A stretch of 32,144 nucleotides of DNA from Peptococcaceae bacterium BRH_c8a (GCA_000961575.1 LADP01000047.1:1-32144), one strand, 5' to 3'. Positions 7,935-17,224 are shown, numbered from the stretch's first letter. Numbers and translations: made by a program. The notes: generated from the letters alone by a model not told the origin.

Positions 7935-8878
7935 CTGAGCCGGGGCAACAGATCTGGGTTGCAAAGGGTACCTATCATCCCGTTGGAAACGAGTACGGGC
8001 ACTTCGAGATGAAAAATGGTGTCGCAATCTACGGAGGCTTTGCCGGAAACGAGGAGCCCGAGTTTGACCTGAGTAACCGGGATTTTATAAGTAATGAAAC
8101 CATCCTCAGTGGTTTCCCATACAATTATCATGTTTTTTACCATGATAATTTGCAACTGGATGATGCGTTATTGGATGGGTTTACTATCACAGAAGGCAAC
8201 GCCGACGGCAACAACTCTGGGGCTAAAGGGTTTGATTTCTATGGCGGCGGTATGGTAAACATAAATAGCAGCCCGACACTTACCAATATCATCTTCAGCG
8301 AGAATAGGGCCTACTATGGCGGCGGGATGTATAACGATGGATCCAGCAACCCAACACTTATTAATGTTACTTTTAACGAGAATTATGCTAAGTATTTTGG
8401 CGGCGGGATGCATAACGATGACAGCAGCCCAACACTTACCAACGTCACCTTCAGCGGGAATAGGGCTGATTATTATGGCGGCGGGATGTATAACGTTGGA
8501 TCCAGCAACCCCAAAATTGTAAATTCTATATTTTGGGGTAATACGGCGGGATCCGATGGCGTCGATTATTTCAACATTCCCGGCTGCTCATCTATTATCA
8601 GCTACAGCTTAATAAAAGGTTCAGGCGGCAGCGGTGTTGGTTGGGATGACAGTCTAGGAATTGATGGCGGCGGTAACATTGATGCAGACCCCTTGTTTAT
8701 TTGGCAGAACGGCTTAAGGCTTCATAAGGGCTCTCCAGCCATTGATGCCGGCACAAATGCCACCTTTGATGAAGATGGTGTCGCTTATGGAGTTACTACT
8801 GACTTCCCTTGCGTTTTGTTAGTGAAATTATGGGCGCAAAGGTGGACTGGGATGAAGCAACCCGTCAAGTTACGATAA
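7892..8878 (+). CDS. Beta-helix (Pmp-like) domain, continuation of the disrupted surface protein
   Basis: Restoring one base near 7918 gives LQYALGIAEPGQQIWVAKGTY, which carries straight on from the frame before it; this frame has no good ribosome site of its own. The segment is a right-handed beta-helix of the chlamydial polymorphic-membrane-protein type. GGGMYN or GGGMHN rungs of 25-27 residues appear at 8243, 8318, 8399 and 8477, with TNVTFSGN-like turns between them. It ends in the usual LHKGSPAIDAG motif, and then the frame runs into unrelated residues after VTTDF near 8805. It probably forms the outer stalk of a secreted protein. Confidence 0.7.
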   Translation: MGKCLYIPPIRLGIAEPGQQIWVAKGTYHPVGNEYGHFEMKNGVAIYGGFAGNEEPEFDLSNRDFISNETILSGFPYNYHVFYHDNLQLDDALLDGFTITEGNADGNNSGAKGFDFYGGGMVNINSSPTLTNIIFSENRAYYGGGMYNDGSSNPTLINVTFNENYAKYFGGGMHNDDSSPTLTNVTFSGNRADYYGGGMYNVGSSNPKIVNSIFWGNTAGSDGVDYFNIPGCSSIISYSLIKGSGGSGVGWDDSLGIDGGGNIDADPLFIWQNGLRLHKGSPAIDAGTNATFDEDGVAYGVTTDFPCVLLVKLWAQRWTGMKQPVKLR

Positions 8879-8886
8879 GGAAGTAA
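8806..8886 (+). pseudogene. Tail of a copper-amine-oxidase-like stalk domain in a third frame
   Basis: From 8806 the third forward frame reads PLRFVSEIMGAKVDWDEA and then TRQVTIRK and a stop. This is the signature end of the copper amine oxidase N-terminal-like domain (stalk domain) common in clostridial surface proteins. The first 60-80 residues of that domain are absent. A deletion or recombination appears to have joined the beta-helix gene to the end of a different surface protein gene. Confidence 0.75.
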
Positions 8887-8923
8887 AGCCTTGCTATTGG
8901 AGAAATATGTTTACAAAAACAAC

Positions 8924-8965
8924 AAAGCCGTAATTCCTTACCCCACAAGGAACTACGGCTTTTTC
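8924..8965 (+). terminator. Rho-independent terminator after the disrupted surface gene
   Basis: A 16-bp stem with a single A-C mismatch (8924-8939 with 8947-8962) has a 7-base loop and runs into T. The mirrored A-run makes it potentially active in both directions. Confidence 0.85.
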
Positions 8966-8990
8966 ATTATCTGAGTTGCAACAAAAATGA

Positions 8991-9020
8991 GCACAATCAA
9001 TAAGGTTTTGTCATAATATG
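8991..9020 (+). promoter_or_regulatory. Candidate sigma-K-like promoter of the multicopper operon
   Basis: GCACA (8991-8995) and CATAATATG (9012-9020) match the sigma-K pattern AC, 16-17 bases, CATAnnnTA, except for the final base. The sequence lies 110 bases before the giant gene. No convincing sigma-A pair was found nearby. The pattern is short and could arise by chance. Confidence 0.3.
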
Positions 9021-9129
9021 GAACAATTCCGGTCCATTTATTTTAAAGAATGGTAAATAATAAGCAAAAATAATAACCATCGTGGTATCCGGTAATTGCT
9101 GCGGAAACCAGGCTCGAGGAGGTTATTAA

Positions 9130-12100
9130 ATGAAAAAAAATTCAATGGAGGAGCCTGCATTTAAGGAGACCACCCTTGACGAAACAAGGAATAACGCAAA
9201 TTTAACCGTTGTGGTAAAGGATTTTAATAGCGGGGCTTTAATTTCGTCATTTAAATTCATTGTTAACGAAAATAATGTAGGAGACCCGCAAGTCGATCTG
9301 CCACTGGATGAGCGAGACCCCAATCTGTTTCCTTCATTAAAACCCGGTGCCAGCCATAGCCCGGTAGTTGCCACGGGTGAAGCTTCGGAAACCTCAGCGC
9401 CTGTGGTAGCACTGCCAAACGGTAAATACTTGGTTTCGGTATTATCTCCCCGCTACAAAATGGGTGGCAATTGGGTAACTATGGATAATGCGGATAAAAC
9501 ATTGGAAGTTGCCCTGTACCCCAACCCTTTACCCCTGTCCAAAATAAGGGTGCATGTCTTTCATGATAACAACCCGGTCAACGGTGAAGACGATATCCCG
9601 CTGGAGAGCGGGCTGGTGGGTTTCAGCATTATTATCGGGGACGCGGTTGGTGAAGTAACCGTAGACTATTTCGGCAACCCGCTGGGCACAGAATATGAGC
9701 GGGATGAGTTCGGCAATTTGATTTTGGAGGCCGGTAATCCCATTCCTATCCCGGGTACCGGAGGAAAAATACTCACTGACGATAACGGGGACGCGCTGAT
9801 CGACAACCTTCCCCCCGGCAAATACGGGGTGCAGGCCATCCCGGCGGACGGCACGGACTGGATTCAAACAACTACTATTGAAGGTACCCATACCATAGAT
9901 GCCTGGATTGAGGAAGGTAATGACGGCTACAGTCCCAGGGAAGGGTTTAAGATGCCCCTGGTATGGTTCGGATTTGTCAGGCCAATGGGGTTTGGGCCGC
10001 CCAGCCCCTGGGAAACCGGGCTAATTACGGGCCGGGTGCGGGCTGTTATTGAATTTATCCCGCCTTTTAAACCGCTAACTTTAGGGGGGCCGGTGGATCG
10101 TCCCTGGATAGCCCTTTGTGACATCGGAGCCAATGACCAGCAGGTTTATACCGGGCGTGGTGACAGTAACGGCAACTTCATCATTGAGAACGTGCCGCCG
10201 GGTTTGTATCAGATGGCTATTTGGGACGAACCGCTGGATTACATTATCTCCTTCCGCACGGTACAGGTGCAGCCGGGTGAAACCGTCGATATGGGTGACA
10301 TCGGTATTCCAAGATGGTATGGCTACATTAAGGGTACAGTTTTTAATGACCTGAACAGTGATGGAGTGCGTGATCCCGGCGAGGACGGTATACCAAATGT
10401 TGCGGTAAATACCCGTTTTAAAGACGGCAGCATTCAGTACAGCACTATCACAGATATGCATGGCAATTATGCGTTTAATGAAGTATTTGAGCTGGAACGC
10501 TTGGCAGTGGCCGAGGTGGATTTTACCCGTTTTGCCCGTACCGGAGCTACGGCTACTCCGGACTATGGGATACCGGTGCCCAACCCGGCTAACCCGGATG
10601 TTTTATGCCGGGACGACCGCGGTAATTACGTCAGGTGTTCAGAGACCTATGACGGTGTCCTGACTCTCGCAGAGCTTACCTGGGCCGCCAAAACCAACCG
10701 GATTGACTGGGGTAAAAGGCCGTATAACAGGGGGGAAAACGGCGGCATTTCCGGCATGGTTTATTATGCTACCATGCGCAACGAGACCGATCCCAGATAC
10801 GAAATAGCTGAAGAATACGAGCCCGGCATTCCCAATGTAACCCTTAACCTTTATACGGCGGTTGTAGACGCGGAAGGTAAGGTAATCCAGGGGGATTTAA
10901 TCAACACCGCTGTCACTGACGCCTGGGAGCACCCCACGGACTGTATGGACCCGGACGGCAACCTTGATGAAAAATGTATCGAGGTACCCAACATATCAAA
11001 CCAGATTAAACCCGGTGTTTTTGACGGTGGTTATGCATTTGAAACTTATTGGGACCCATACTACGGGCACCCCGAAGCGGTAGAAAAACCGCTCCCTGCC
11101 GGTACGTATATCGTGGAAGTGGTACCGCCTGTGGAATATAATGTACTGGACCGGGACGGTTCTGTTAATACGGAACAGGGCGATGACTTTGTCGGCACCG
11201 CTCTCTTCCGCATGCCCCCTCCGCCATATCTCCCCACTACACCTCCGGACTTTGATGTTTACAAGAAAGTGGTCAATGTTGTCGATGGAATGAATGCTGT
11301 GGCAGACTTTTTCCTTTATACCGATGTCCCCGTGCCCGGCCGTATTGTAGGGTTTTTGCTGGACGATGTCAACCTGGAAACCGATCCGAATTTTATCTAC
11401 TTCGGGGAAAAAAGGGGCATCCCGAACACTCCGGTAGGCATACGGGACTTTACCGGTAGGTTAATCACCACGGTGCACTCGGATATTAACGGTATTTTTG
11501 AAGTGCTGCTGCCTTCCACTTATACCCGCAATGTACCCACCCCTTCAGGGGTAGCGCCGGGCATGTACCAGGTTATCGGCAATGATCCGGGGGATCCGGA
11601 TCAGCCCAATGTTCACTATAACCCCAATTACCAGTCTTTAAAGCTGGTTTTCGACCTATGGCCCGGGAAAACGACCTATGCCGATGTGGCCCTATTCCCG
11701 ATTACGGCTTTTACCGGCACACCCGGTGGGCAATTCTCACAACCTCCGCAATGCAGTATCCCGGCAGATACGCCTCAAATATTCCAGGTAAGCCGTGTGG
11801 AGGTAAATTTACTGGACCCCAATGACGAGGACCGTGCGGTTAATATTGCCGGCACCGGTTTCGGAGATGCGCCGGGCCAGGTAACACTGGACGGGCAGGA
11901 AATCAGCATCCTGGGATGGACCGAACAGTCGATTCAAGCTTTTGTACCCCAAGGTTTTAGTGCCGCCGGCCCTGGCCCTGTACAATTATTGGTCACAAAC
12001 GCCGCCGGAAATACAAGCAGAAAGGGTATCACTTTCCATCTCAGCCGGCAGGGCGCGTACCAGCCCAATATAGCGAGGGTTCAAGAAGACGGCACCGCTG

Positions 12101-13728
12101 ACTATACCACTATTCAGGAAGCCATCGACAATGAACCCGACGGGACAATTGTAGTTGTGTCGGCTGAAACTTATTATGAAAGCCCTATACTCTATAAGAA
12201 CATTAAGCTGCAGGGTCTGGGGCCGGGAGGGATACGGCCGGACGGTACTGCGGTTGCCGGTTCCGTTATAGATGGCCGCTTCTACCTTTCCTATACCAAC
12301 CAGTGGATTGATAAACTGGCCGGTATAGATTTTGACGGCCCGGAATTGGTGCCGCCAGGCGAGGTTAAAGAGATCACCAGGGGGCAAGTTCTGACGGTAG
12401 TTGCCCAAGCGGGGGCTTTTAGCGACACGTTCAGGCCCCAGGTGGACGGTTTTAAGATCACGGGCGCCAGGGGTGAAGATGGCGGCGGCATATACGTAAA
12501 CGCGCACTGCAACCACCTGGTGATTAGTAATAATATCATCCAGAGTAACGGCGGCGGTTTCGGTGGCGCCATTAATATCGGCAGAGCTTACGTGGGAGAC
12601 AATTATAACGATAATATCCTGATCAGCCACAACCGTATACTAAACAACGGCGGTATCAGTTTGGCCGGCGGTATCGGCATCTTTAACGGCGCTGACAATT
12701 ATGAGATTGCCAATAACGATATTTGCGGTAATTACTCAGCTGAATATGGCGGGGGCTTATCGCACTTCGGCTACAGCCCGGGCGGGAAAATCCACCACAA
12801 TCGTATTCTATTTAACGCCTCGTTTGATGAAGGAGCCGGCGTGTTTGTGGGCGGAGAACAGCCTGTCCCACCGGAAACGCTTACCACCGGTTCAGGGGAA
12901 GTCGATATCTACAATAACCTTATCCAGGGTAACCTGGCCAACGACGACGGCGGGGGCATCCGGCTGCTGCAGCCCCTGGACTACCGGATCAATATTTATA
13001 ACAATGTGATTGTAAATAATGTCTCCACCGATGTGGGCGGCGGTATAGCCTTGGATGACGCTTGTAATGTCGTCATAGTCAACAATACTATCGCCAAGAA
13101 CATTACTACCGCCACGGCAGAGGACAGTGACGGTCTACCCCATGCCGCCGGTTTGGTGAGCGAACCAAACAGTGCCGCCTTCCAGGCTTACCTGGACAGT
13201 AACCAACCGGGCGCGCCCACTTTCAGTGACCCGGTGCTGTTTAACAACATTTTTTGGGATAACAGAGCAGGCATTTTTAACCAAACCCTTAATGAGGGCC
13301 GGGGAGGTATCAGCGGCATCGGGGCCGACGGTGATCCACAACCCGTTAATATTATGGATTTAGAGGTGTTTGGCACCGCGGCACTGTTAAGTCCCCAGTA
13401 TTGCAGCCTGTCGGAACCATATACCGGAGGCAGCCAAAATGTTTACGGTGACCCGGTGTTTGCGGGTGCATATGACACCGCGCTAACGGCCGTGGCTTTT
13501 AACATGGAACCTAATTTTAAATCGGTTAAAATAGTGACCGTTATTCCCGAACTAACCGGTGATTATCACCTTACCAATAGTTCTATTACGGTTATAAACC
13601 GGGGTACCAATGCAATCACCAGGGAAGACGAAGTGTTCCAGGCCCCACAAACAGACTTTGATGACCGCCCCAGGCCACAGGGCGCAGGCTATGATATTGG
13701 TGCCTATGAACATGTTGAACTTCCCTAG
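9130..13728 (+). CDS. Giant SdrD-B / IPT / beta-helix protein, first gene of the multicopper operon
   Basis: The ATG at 9130 follows GAGGAGG by 7 bases. The 1,532 residues begin with polar sequence and show no signal peptide, LPxTG or SLH anchor. Several carboxypeptidase-regulatory/CNA-B-type sandwiches fill the first half (NFIIENVPPGLYQM near 350; SdrD-B core VFNDLNSDGVRDPGEDG near 405; others near 540 and 740). An IPT/TIG fold lies at about 887-965 and a right-handed beta-helix with Pmp-like GGGI and GGGF rungs at about 980-1460. The end, DDRPRPQGAGYDIGAYE, is typical of Pmp-type proteins. It is probably a scaffold or surface fibre. The next gene begins 21 bases downstream, so it should be made together with the three oxidase-like proteins and may hold them in place. 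Confidence 0.88.
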   Translation: MKKNSMEEPAFKETTLDETRNNANLTVVVKDFNSGALISSFKFIVNENNVGDPQVDLPLDERDPNLFPSLKPGASHSPVVATGEASETSAPVVALPNGKYLVSVLSPRYKMGGNWVTMDNADKTLEVALYPNPLPLSKIRVHVFHDNNPVNGEDDIPLESGLVGFSIIIGDAVGEVTVDYFGNPLGTEYERDEFGNLILEAGNPIPIPGTGGKILTDDNGDALIDNLPPGKYGVQAIPADGTDWIQTTTIEGTHTIDAWIEEGNDGYSPREGFKMPLVWFGFVRPMGFGPPSPWETGLITGRVRAVIEFIPPFKPLTLGGPVDRPWIALCDIGANDQQVYTGRGDSNGNFIIENVPPGLYQMAIWDEPLDYIISFRTVQVQPGETVDMGDIGIPRWYGYIKGTVFNDLNSDGVRDPGEDGIPNVAVNTRFKDGSIQYSTITDMHGNYAFNEVFELERLAVAEVDFTRFARTGATATPDYGIPVPNPANPDVLCRDDRGNYVRCSETYDGVLTLAELTWAAKTNRIDWGKRPYNRGENGGISGMVYYATMRNETDPRYEIAEEYEPGIPNVTLNLYTAVVDAEGKVIQGDLINTAVTDAWEHPTDCMDPDGNLDEKCIEVPNISNQIKPGVFDGGYAFETYWDPYYGHPEAVEKPLPAGTYIVEVVPPVEYNVLDRDGSVNTEQGDDFVGTALFRMPPPPYLPTTPPDFDVYKKVVNVVDGMNAVADFFLYTDVPVPGRIVGFLLDDVNLETDPNFIYFGEKRGIPNTPVGIRDFTGRLITTVHSDINGIFEVLLPSTYTRNVPTPSGVAPGMYQVIGNDPGDPDQPNVHYNPNYQSLKLVFDLWPGKTTYADVALFPITAFTGTPGGQFSQPPQCSIPADTPQIFQVSRVEVNLLDPNDEDRAVNIAGTGFGDAPGQVTLDGQEISILGWTEQSIQAFVPQGFSAAGPGPVQLLVTNAAGNTSRKGITFHLSRQGAYQPNIARVQEDGTADYTTIQEAIDNEPDGTIVVVSAETYYESPILYKNIKLQGLGPGGIRPDGTAVAGSVIDGRFYLSYTNQWIDKLAGIDFDGPELVPPGEVKEITRGQVLTVVAQAGAFSDTFRPQVDGFKITGARGEDGGGIYVNAHCNHLVISNNIIQSNGGGFGGAINIGRAYVGDNYNDNILISHNRILNNGGISLAGGIGIFNGADNYEIANNDICGNYSAEYGGGLSHFGYSPGGKIHHNRILFNASFDEGAGVFVGGEQPVPPETLTTGSGEVDIYNNLIQGNLANDDGGGIRLLQPLDYRINIYNNVIVNNVSTDVGGGIALDDACNVVIVNNTIAKNITTATAEDSDGLPHAAGLVSEPNSAAFQAYLDSNQPGAPTFSDPVLFNNIFWDNRAGIFNQTLNEGRGGISGIGADGDPQPVNIMDLEVFGTAALLSPQYCSLSEPYTGGSQNVYGDPVFAGAYDTALTAVAFNMEPNFKSVKIVTVIPELTGDYHLTNSSITVINRGTNAITREDEVFQAPQTDFDDRPRPQGAGYDIGAYEHVELP

Positions 13729-13749
13729 TGCCGGAAAGGAGCATTGAAT

Positions 13750-14748
13750 ATGGCCACAGTAATCAAGCGATTCGGTGCTACAGACGGGTGGGTAAGCATG
13801 CCGGACGGCACCGACCATTATATATTTGGCTTTGTTGATATCAGCGTAGTGCCTGAGAATCAAATTTTCCAGTACCGGGGTAAAGCTACTCTGCTGGCCC
13901 CTTTACTGGATGTTTACGAAGGTGATGAGGTTTATTTAACCCTTACTAACCTGGGTTTCCCGAACAGGCCGGATTTGGATGACACCCATACCATCCACTG
14001 GCACGGTTTCCCCAACCAAATCCCCTTATGGGACGGTGTTCCTGAAGCATCCATTTCTGTGCCGGTGGGCAGGGATTTTACTTACTATTACCAGCCGTTG
14101 GACCCGGGTACCTATATCCATCACTGCCATTTTGAGCCTGTTGAACACATTCAAATGGGTATGGTTGGTCCTGTAACGGTACGGCCAAAACTAGAAAAAG
14201 AACTGGGACTTAAGTTTGCTTATAATGATGAAAATACAGCGTATGATCGGGAAGGTCTTATCTTTCTCACGGAATTGGACCCCAGGCCCCATCATCTGGT
14301 GGCCAACGTGCAGGAATTTGACTGGACGGAGTACAGCCCGGAATACTGGTTGATAAATGGGCGAAGTTATCCTGATACGGTGAAACCGGCTAACGACCAG
14401 TCTATGCCCCAACAGCCCTTTTCTGCGCTGGTTGAGGCATACCAAGGAGAAAAGGTGTTGCTCCGGTTCGTGAATATTGGGTTTCAGCAACACTGCCTGC
14501 AGATACCCGGAGTACCTTTAAAGGTTGTGGGATTGGATGCCCAGCAGCTACGCGGGTATAACGGTGAGGACATTAGCTATTGGAGAGATGTTATATATAT
14601 TGCCGCTGGCCAAACGATGGATGTCATCTTCACCGCCCCGCGTGCAGGAATATATCCCCTTTATAACCGCAACCTCAATAAAAATACCATAGCGGGAACG
14701 GAATTCGGCGGCATGGTCACGGAAATAAGGGTGTCTCCAAAACCTTAA
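13750..14748 (+). CDS. Two-domain multicopper-oxidase-like protein A (copper ligands in domain 1 only)
   Basis: The ATG at 13750 is 8 bases after AAAGGAG. The 332 residues form two cupredoxin domains. Domain 1 has H80-TI-H83-W-H85-G and H125-C126-H127-FEPVE-H133-IQ-M136-G-M138, which supplies a full type 1 set (H80, C126, H133, M) and half of a trinuclear cluster (H83, H85, H125, H127). Domain 2 has lost its ligands: QQHCLQIPG stands where HPxHxHG is expected, and no HxH motif precedes the final FGGM. This is a type-1-in-domain-1 (type C) arrangement without its partner half. No signal peptide is seen. The missing half is present in the next gene. Confidence 0.88.
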   Translation: MATVIKRFGATDGWVSMPDGTDHYIFGFVDISVVPENQIFQYRGKATLLAPLLDVYEGDEVYLTLTNLGFPNRPDLDDTHTIHWHGFPNQIPLWDGVPEASISVPVGRDFTYYYQPLDPGTYIHHCHFEPVEHIQMGMVGPVTVRPKLEKELGLKFAYNDENTAYDREGLIFLTELDPRPHHLVANVQEFDWTEYSPEYWLINGRSYPDTVKPANDQSMPQQPFSALVEAYQGEKVLLRFVNIGFQQHCLQIPGVPLKVVGLDAQQLRGYNGEDISYWRDVIYIAAGQTMDVIFTAPRAGIYPLYNRNLNKNTIAGTEFGGMVTEIRVSPKP

Positions 14749-14810
14749 CCTTATTAAAAATCTTTAGTGCCGGCGGTTAAACTTGGGTGAAAACCAAAGG
14801 AGAGAATAAA

Positions 14811-15965
14811 ATGCCTGTAATAGACCTTTGGGCAAAAGACGGCTATTTAAGTACCCCTGACGGCAACAGTATTTATTTTTGGGGCTTTTCCAAAAGTGAA
14901 ACCGGCCCTGCTCAATTACCGGGACCTCACATTGTTGCCAGGCAGGGAGAAACAATTAATATTAACCTATACAATACATTGACCGAACCGGTTTCCATTT
15001 CTTTTTCCGGCCAGTCAGGGATAATGGCGGATGGGCAACCGGTACAGCCGCAATATACCGACGGCAAACTTTTGTCCTTTTTCAACCACGCTGAACCAGG
15101 TGGTATGGTGTCGTATACATTTACGCCTTCCTTCCCCGGAACCTTTATTTACGAAAGCGGGACTAACCCGCACAAGCAAGTTCCTATGGGGTTGTACGGG
15201 GGAATGGTGGTGCGGCCTGCTGATTACAACCCGGATGCCCGGGAGTTTAAAACCGCCTACGGTGCCGGCACGGATACGGAATACGACCGGGAATATTTGC
15301 TAATCACCTGGGAGATTGATCCTGACATGCACCAGGCGGTTGAGGAAGGTAAGCCATACCAGGTCAGCAAATTTTTGCCCCGCTACTGGACATTAAACGG
15401 GCGCTGTGCGCCGGATACCATGTTGATGGACGGTTTAGATTATCTCCCCCACCAGCCGTACGGCTCTATGATTATGGGGCAGCCCGGAGAAAAAATTTTA
15501 ATGCGCTACATCGGGGCCGGTATCGAGAATCACCCCCTTCATCCACACGGTACCCATACCAGGGTGGTGGCGGTGGACGGACGATTGCTAAGAAATGAAA
15601 ATGTCGATTTATCTTTTAAACGTTTTACGGTCCTGGTCGGAGCCGGCCAGACTTACGACCAAATTTATCAGTGGGATGATTTAGGCTACACCACCCAAAA
15701 CCCCATCCCTACAATTTTACCCAACCTGCGGAACATGGGCGTAGGAGATGCCGGGTGGACCATGTGGAGCGGGAGCCCCTACCTCGGAGTCAAAGGAGAT
15801 ATCCCCGTAGGGGTAGTTTCCTATAATGAATTCGGTGAATATTACTTTATGCTGCACTCCCACGAGGAACTACAAATTACTAACTGGGGTGAGTTTCCGG
15901 GTGGAATGATGACAATGGTAGCCATATACCCGTCATTATCCCCTGCCGTTGGAATTTTAGAGTAG
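14811..15965 (+). CDS. Two-domain multicopper-oxidase-like protein B (trinuclear ligands in domain 2 only)
   Basis: The ATG at 14811 follows AAAGGAGAG. The protein has 384 residues and no signal peptide. Domain 1 has a cupredoxin fold but no copper ligands: SISFSGQSG replaces the HWHG region and YESGTNPHKQVPMGLYG replaces HCH-x5-H. Domain 2 keeps H241-PL-H244-P-H246-G and H349-S-H351 before FPGGM. These four His are the domain-2 share of a trinuclear cluster. The Cys of HCH is Ser, so no type 1 copper is possible in this domain. B thus carries exactly what A lacks. It lies 62 bases after A and 24 before C in the same operon. Confidence 0.87.
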   Translation: MPVIDLWAKDGYLSTPDGNSIYFWGFSKSETGPAQLPGPHIVARQGETININLYNTLTEPVSISFSGQSGIMADGQPVQPQYTDGKLLSFFNHAEPGGMVSYTFTPSFPGTFIYESGTNPHKQVPMGLYGGMVVRPADYNPDAREFKTAYGAGTDTEYDREYLLITWEIDPDMHQAVEEGKPYQVSKFLPRYWTLNGRCAPDTMLMDGLDYLPHQPYGSMIMGQPGEKILMRYIGAGIENHPLHPHGTHTRVVAVDGRLLRNENVDLSFKRFTVLVGAGQTYDQIYQWDDLGYTTQNPIPTILPNLRNMGVGDAGWTMWSGSPYLGVKGDIPVGVVSYNEFGEYYFMLHSHEELQITNWGEFPGGMMTMVAIYPSLSPAVGILE

Positions 15966-15989
15966 TACTTCGAAAAAGGAGTGAAAGGC

Positions 15990-16997
15990 ATGGCGACAAT
16001 AACTAGGGTTCTGCAAGTTAGTACCGGGTCCTTATCTTTGCCCGGCGGGAATATTCCCTTTTGGGGTTTTGCCGATGCCCTAAGGGTTATTCCCCAGCTG
16101 CCCGGTCCGATTATCGAAGCAACAGCCGGCGATCGAATACTAATATTTTTAATGCGAAATTTCTTCAGACCCATAGGAGAACCAATCTCAATATTATTTC
16201 CGGGGCAGGAGAATGTACTGGTCAGAAAAATTCCCGGAGGGCCTTTTATCTTAGAACCGGTTAAACCCCAATACTCTTCGGGTAAAATAATATCCTTTAC
16301 AAACTTTCTGGATGAATTACAGGACCTTATAATCGAGTATAGCTTTATAGCCAGAAAGGCCGGAATTTATTTGTATGAAAGTGGTACCAACCCGGAAAAA
16401 CAAATTCAGATGGGGTTATATGGGATAATAATAATTAGGCCGCCTGGTTATAACAATCCCGGTCACCCCAACTTTAAAACGGCCTACGGCACCGATACAA
16501 ATTCATTTTTTGATGTGGAAAAGATATTGGTTTTGAGTGAAATTGACAGTGTTATGCATAATGATGTTCTCCCCAATGTCTATTACGATATGCTTAAATT
16601 CAAACCGGATAACTGGGTAATAAACGGCCGTTCTTTCCCGGATACAGTTAATGAGGATAACAATTCAAGCCAGCCCTACGGTTCCCAAATAAATTGCCGG
16701 GTGGGGCAGCGAGTATTATTAAGGATAGTAAACGCCGGGTTGCAAAACCATACACTTAATTTGGGTGGCTTCGTAGGGCTGGTAGTTGCCGAGGACAGTT
16801 TCCCCTTAAAAACCTCCACACTGGATGCTACCTATGAGAAAACAAGCCTGACCCTAGGCTCGGGACAAAGAATGGACATAATAATTACCCCGAATGCCTC
16901 GGGTGAATATTATTTGTTTGACAGAGGATATCATCACCTAGTGAATAATGACCATTTCCCGGGAGGTATGATGACTAAGATAAACGTAAGTAGTTAA
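15990..16997 (+). CDS. Two-domain multicopper-oxidase-like protein C without copper ligands
   Basis: The ATG at 15990 lies 8 bases after AAGGAG. The 335 residues align along their length with A and B (NFKTAYGTDT, WVINGRSFPDTV, PGGMMTKI). Domain 1 has SILFPGQE and YESGTNPEKQIQMGLYG; domain 2 has QNHTLNLGG and FDRGYHHLVNN. None of the multicopper HxH or HCH motifs remains, so it cannot bind the cluster, yet the fold-defining residues are kept and the frame is intact. A structural subunit in an A-B-C assembly is the simplest reading. There is no signal peptide. It is the last clear gene of the operon. Confidence 0.85.
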   Translation: MATITRVLQVSTGSLSLPGGNIPFWGFADALRVIPQLPGPIIEATAGDRILIFLMRNFFRPIGEPISILFPGQENVLVRKIPGGPFILEPVKPQYSSGKIISFTNFLDELQDLIIEYSFIARKAGIYLYESGTNPEKQIQMGLYGIIIIRPPGYNNPGHPNFKTAYGTDTNSFFDVEKILVLSEIDSVMHNDVLPNVYYDMLKFKPDNWVINGRSFPDTVNEDNNSSQPYGSQINCRVGQRVLLRIVNAGLQNHTLNLGGFVGLVVAEDSFPLKTSTLDATYEKTSLTLGSGQRMDIIITPNASGEYYLFDRGYHHLVNNDHFPGGMMTKINVSS

Positions 16998-17027
16998 TAA
17001 AAGTAATGCACAAAAGGGTTAATAATC

Positions 17028-17171
17028 ATGGTTAAAAAATTAGTCATTCATCCCTCTGATGGTGCCGCGCTAGCGGCATTGGCGTCTACCTGTTATTTTT
17101 TTCAAAATCAAGACTTGCAGTATGTTACAAACAAACAAAATATAGATAATAACGGGGAACTTATTAAATAA
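17028..17171 (+). CDS. Small hypothetical protein (47 aa)
   Basis: An ATG at 17028 with AAAGGG about 9 bases before it opens a 47-residue frame. It begins MVKKLVIHPSDGAALAALAS, has one Cys and a polar tail. It is not recognised. It lies 30 bases after gene C and could be the last member of that operon, or a chance frame. Confidence 0.35.
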   Translation: MVKKLVIHPSDGAALAALASTCYFFQNQDLQYVTNKQNIDNNGELIK

Positions 17172-17224
17172 GGAGCGGCAAATGCTACTCCTTATTTATG
17201 GGTATAGGAAAGTGGTAATCTTAG

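Noticed and set aside
8243-8500. CRISPR-like tandem repeat
   Set aside because: The 75-81-base repeats keep the reading frame and encode beta-helix rungs; there are no spacers.
11986-12630. 214-codon minus-strand frame inside the giant gene
   Set aside because: It is the complement of beta-helix repeats; there is no start signal and the plus-strand gene is certain.
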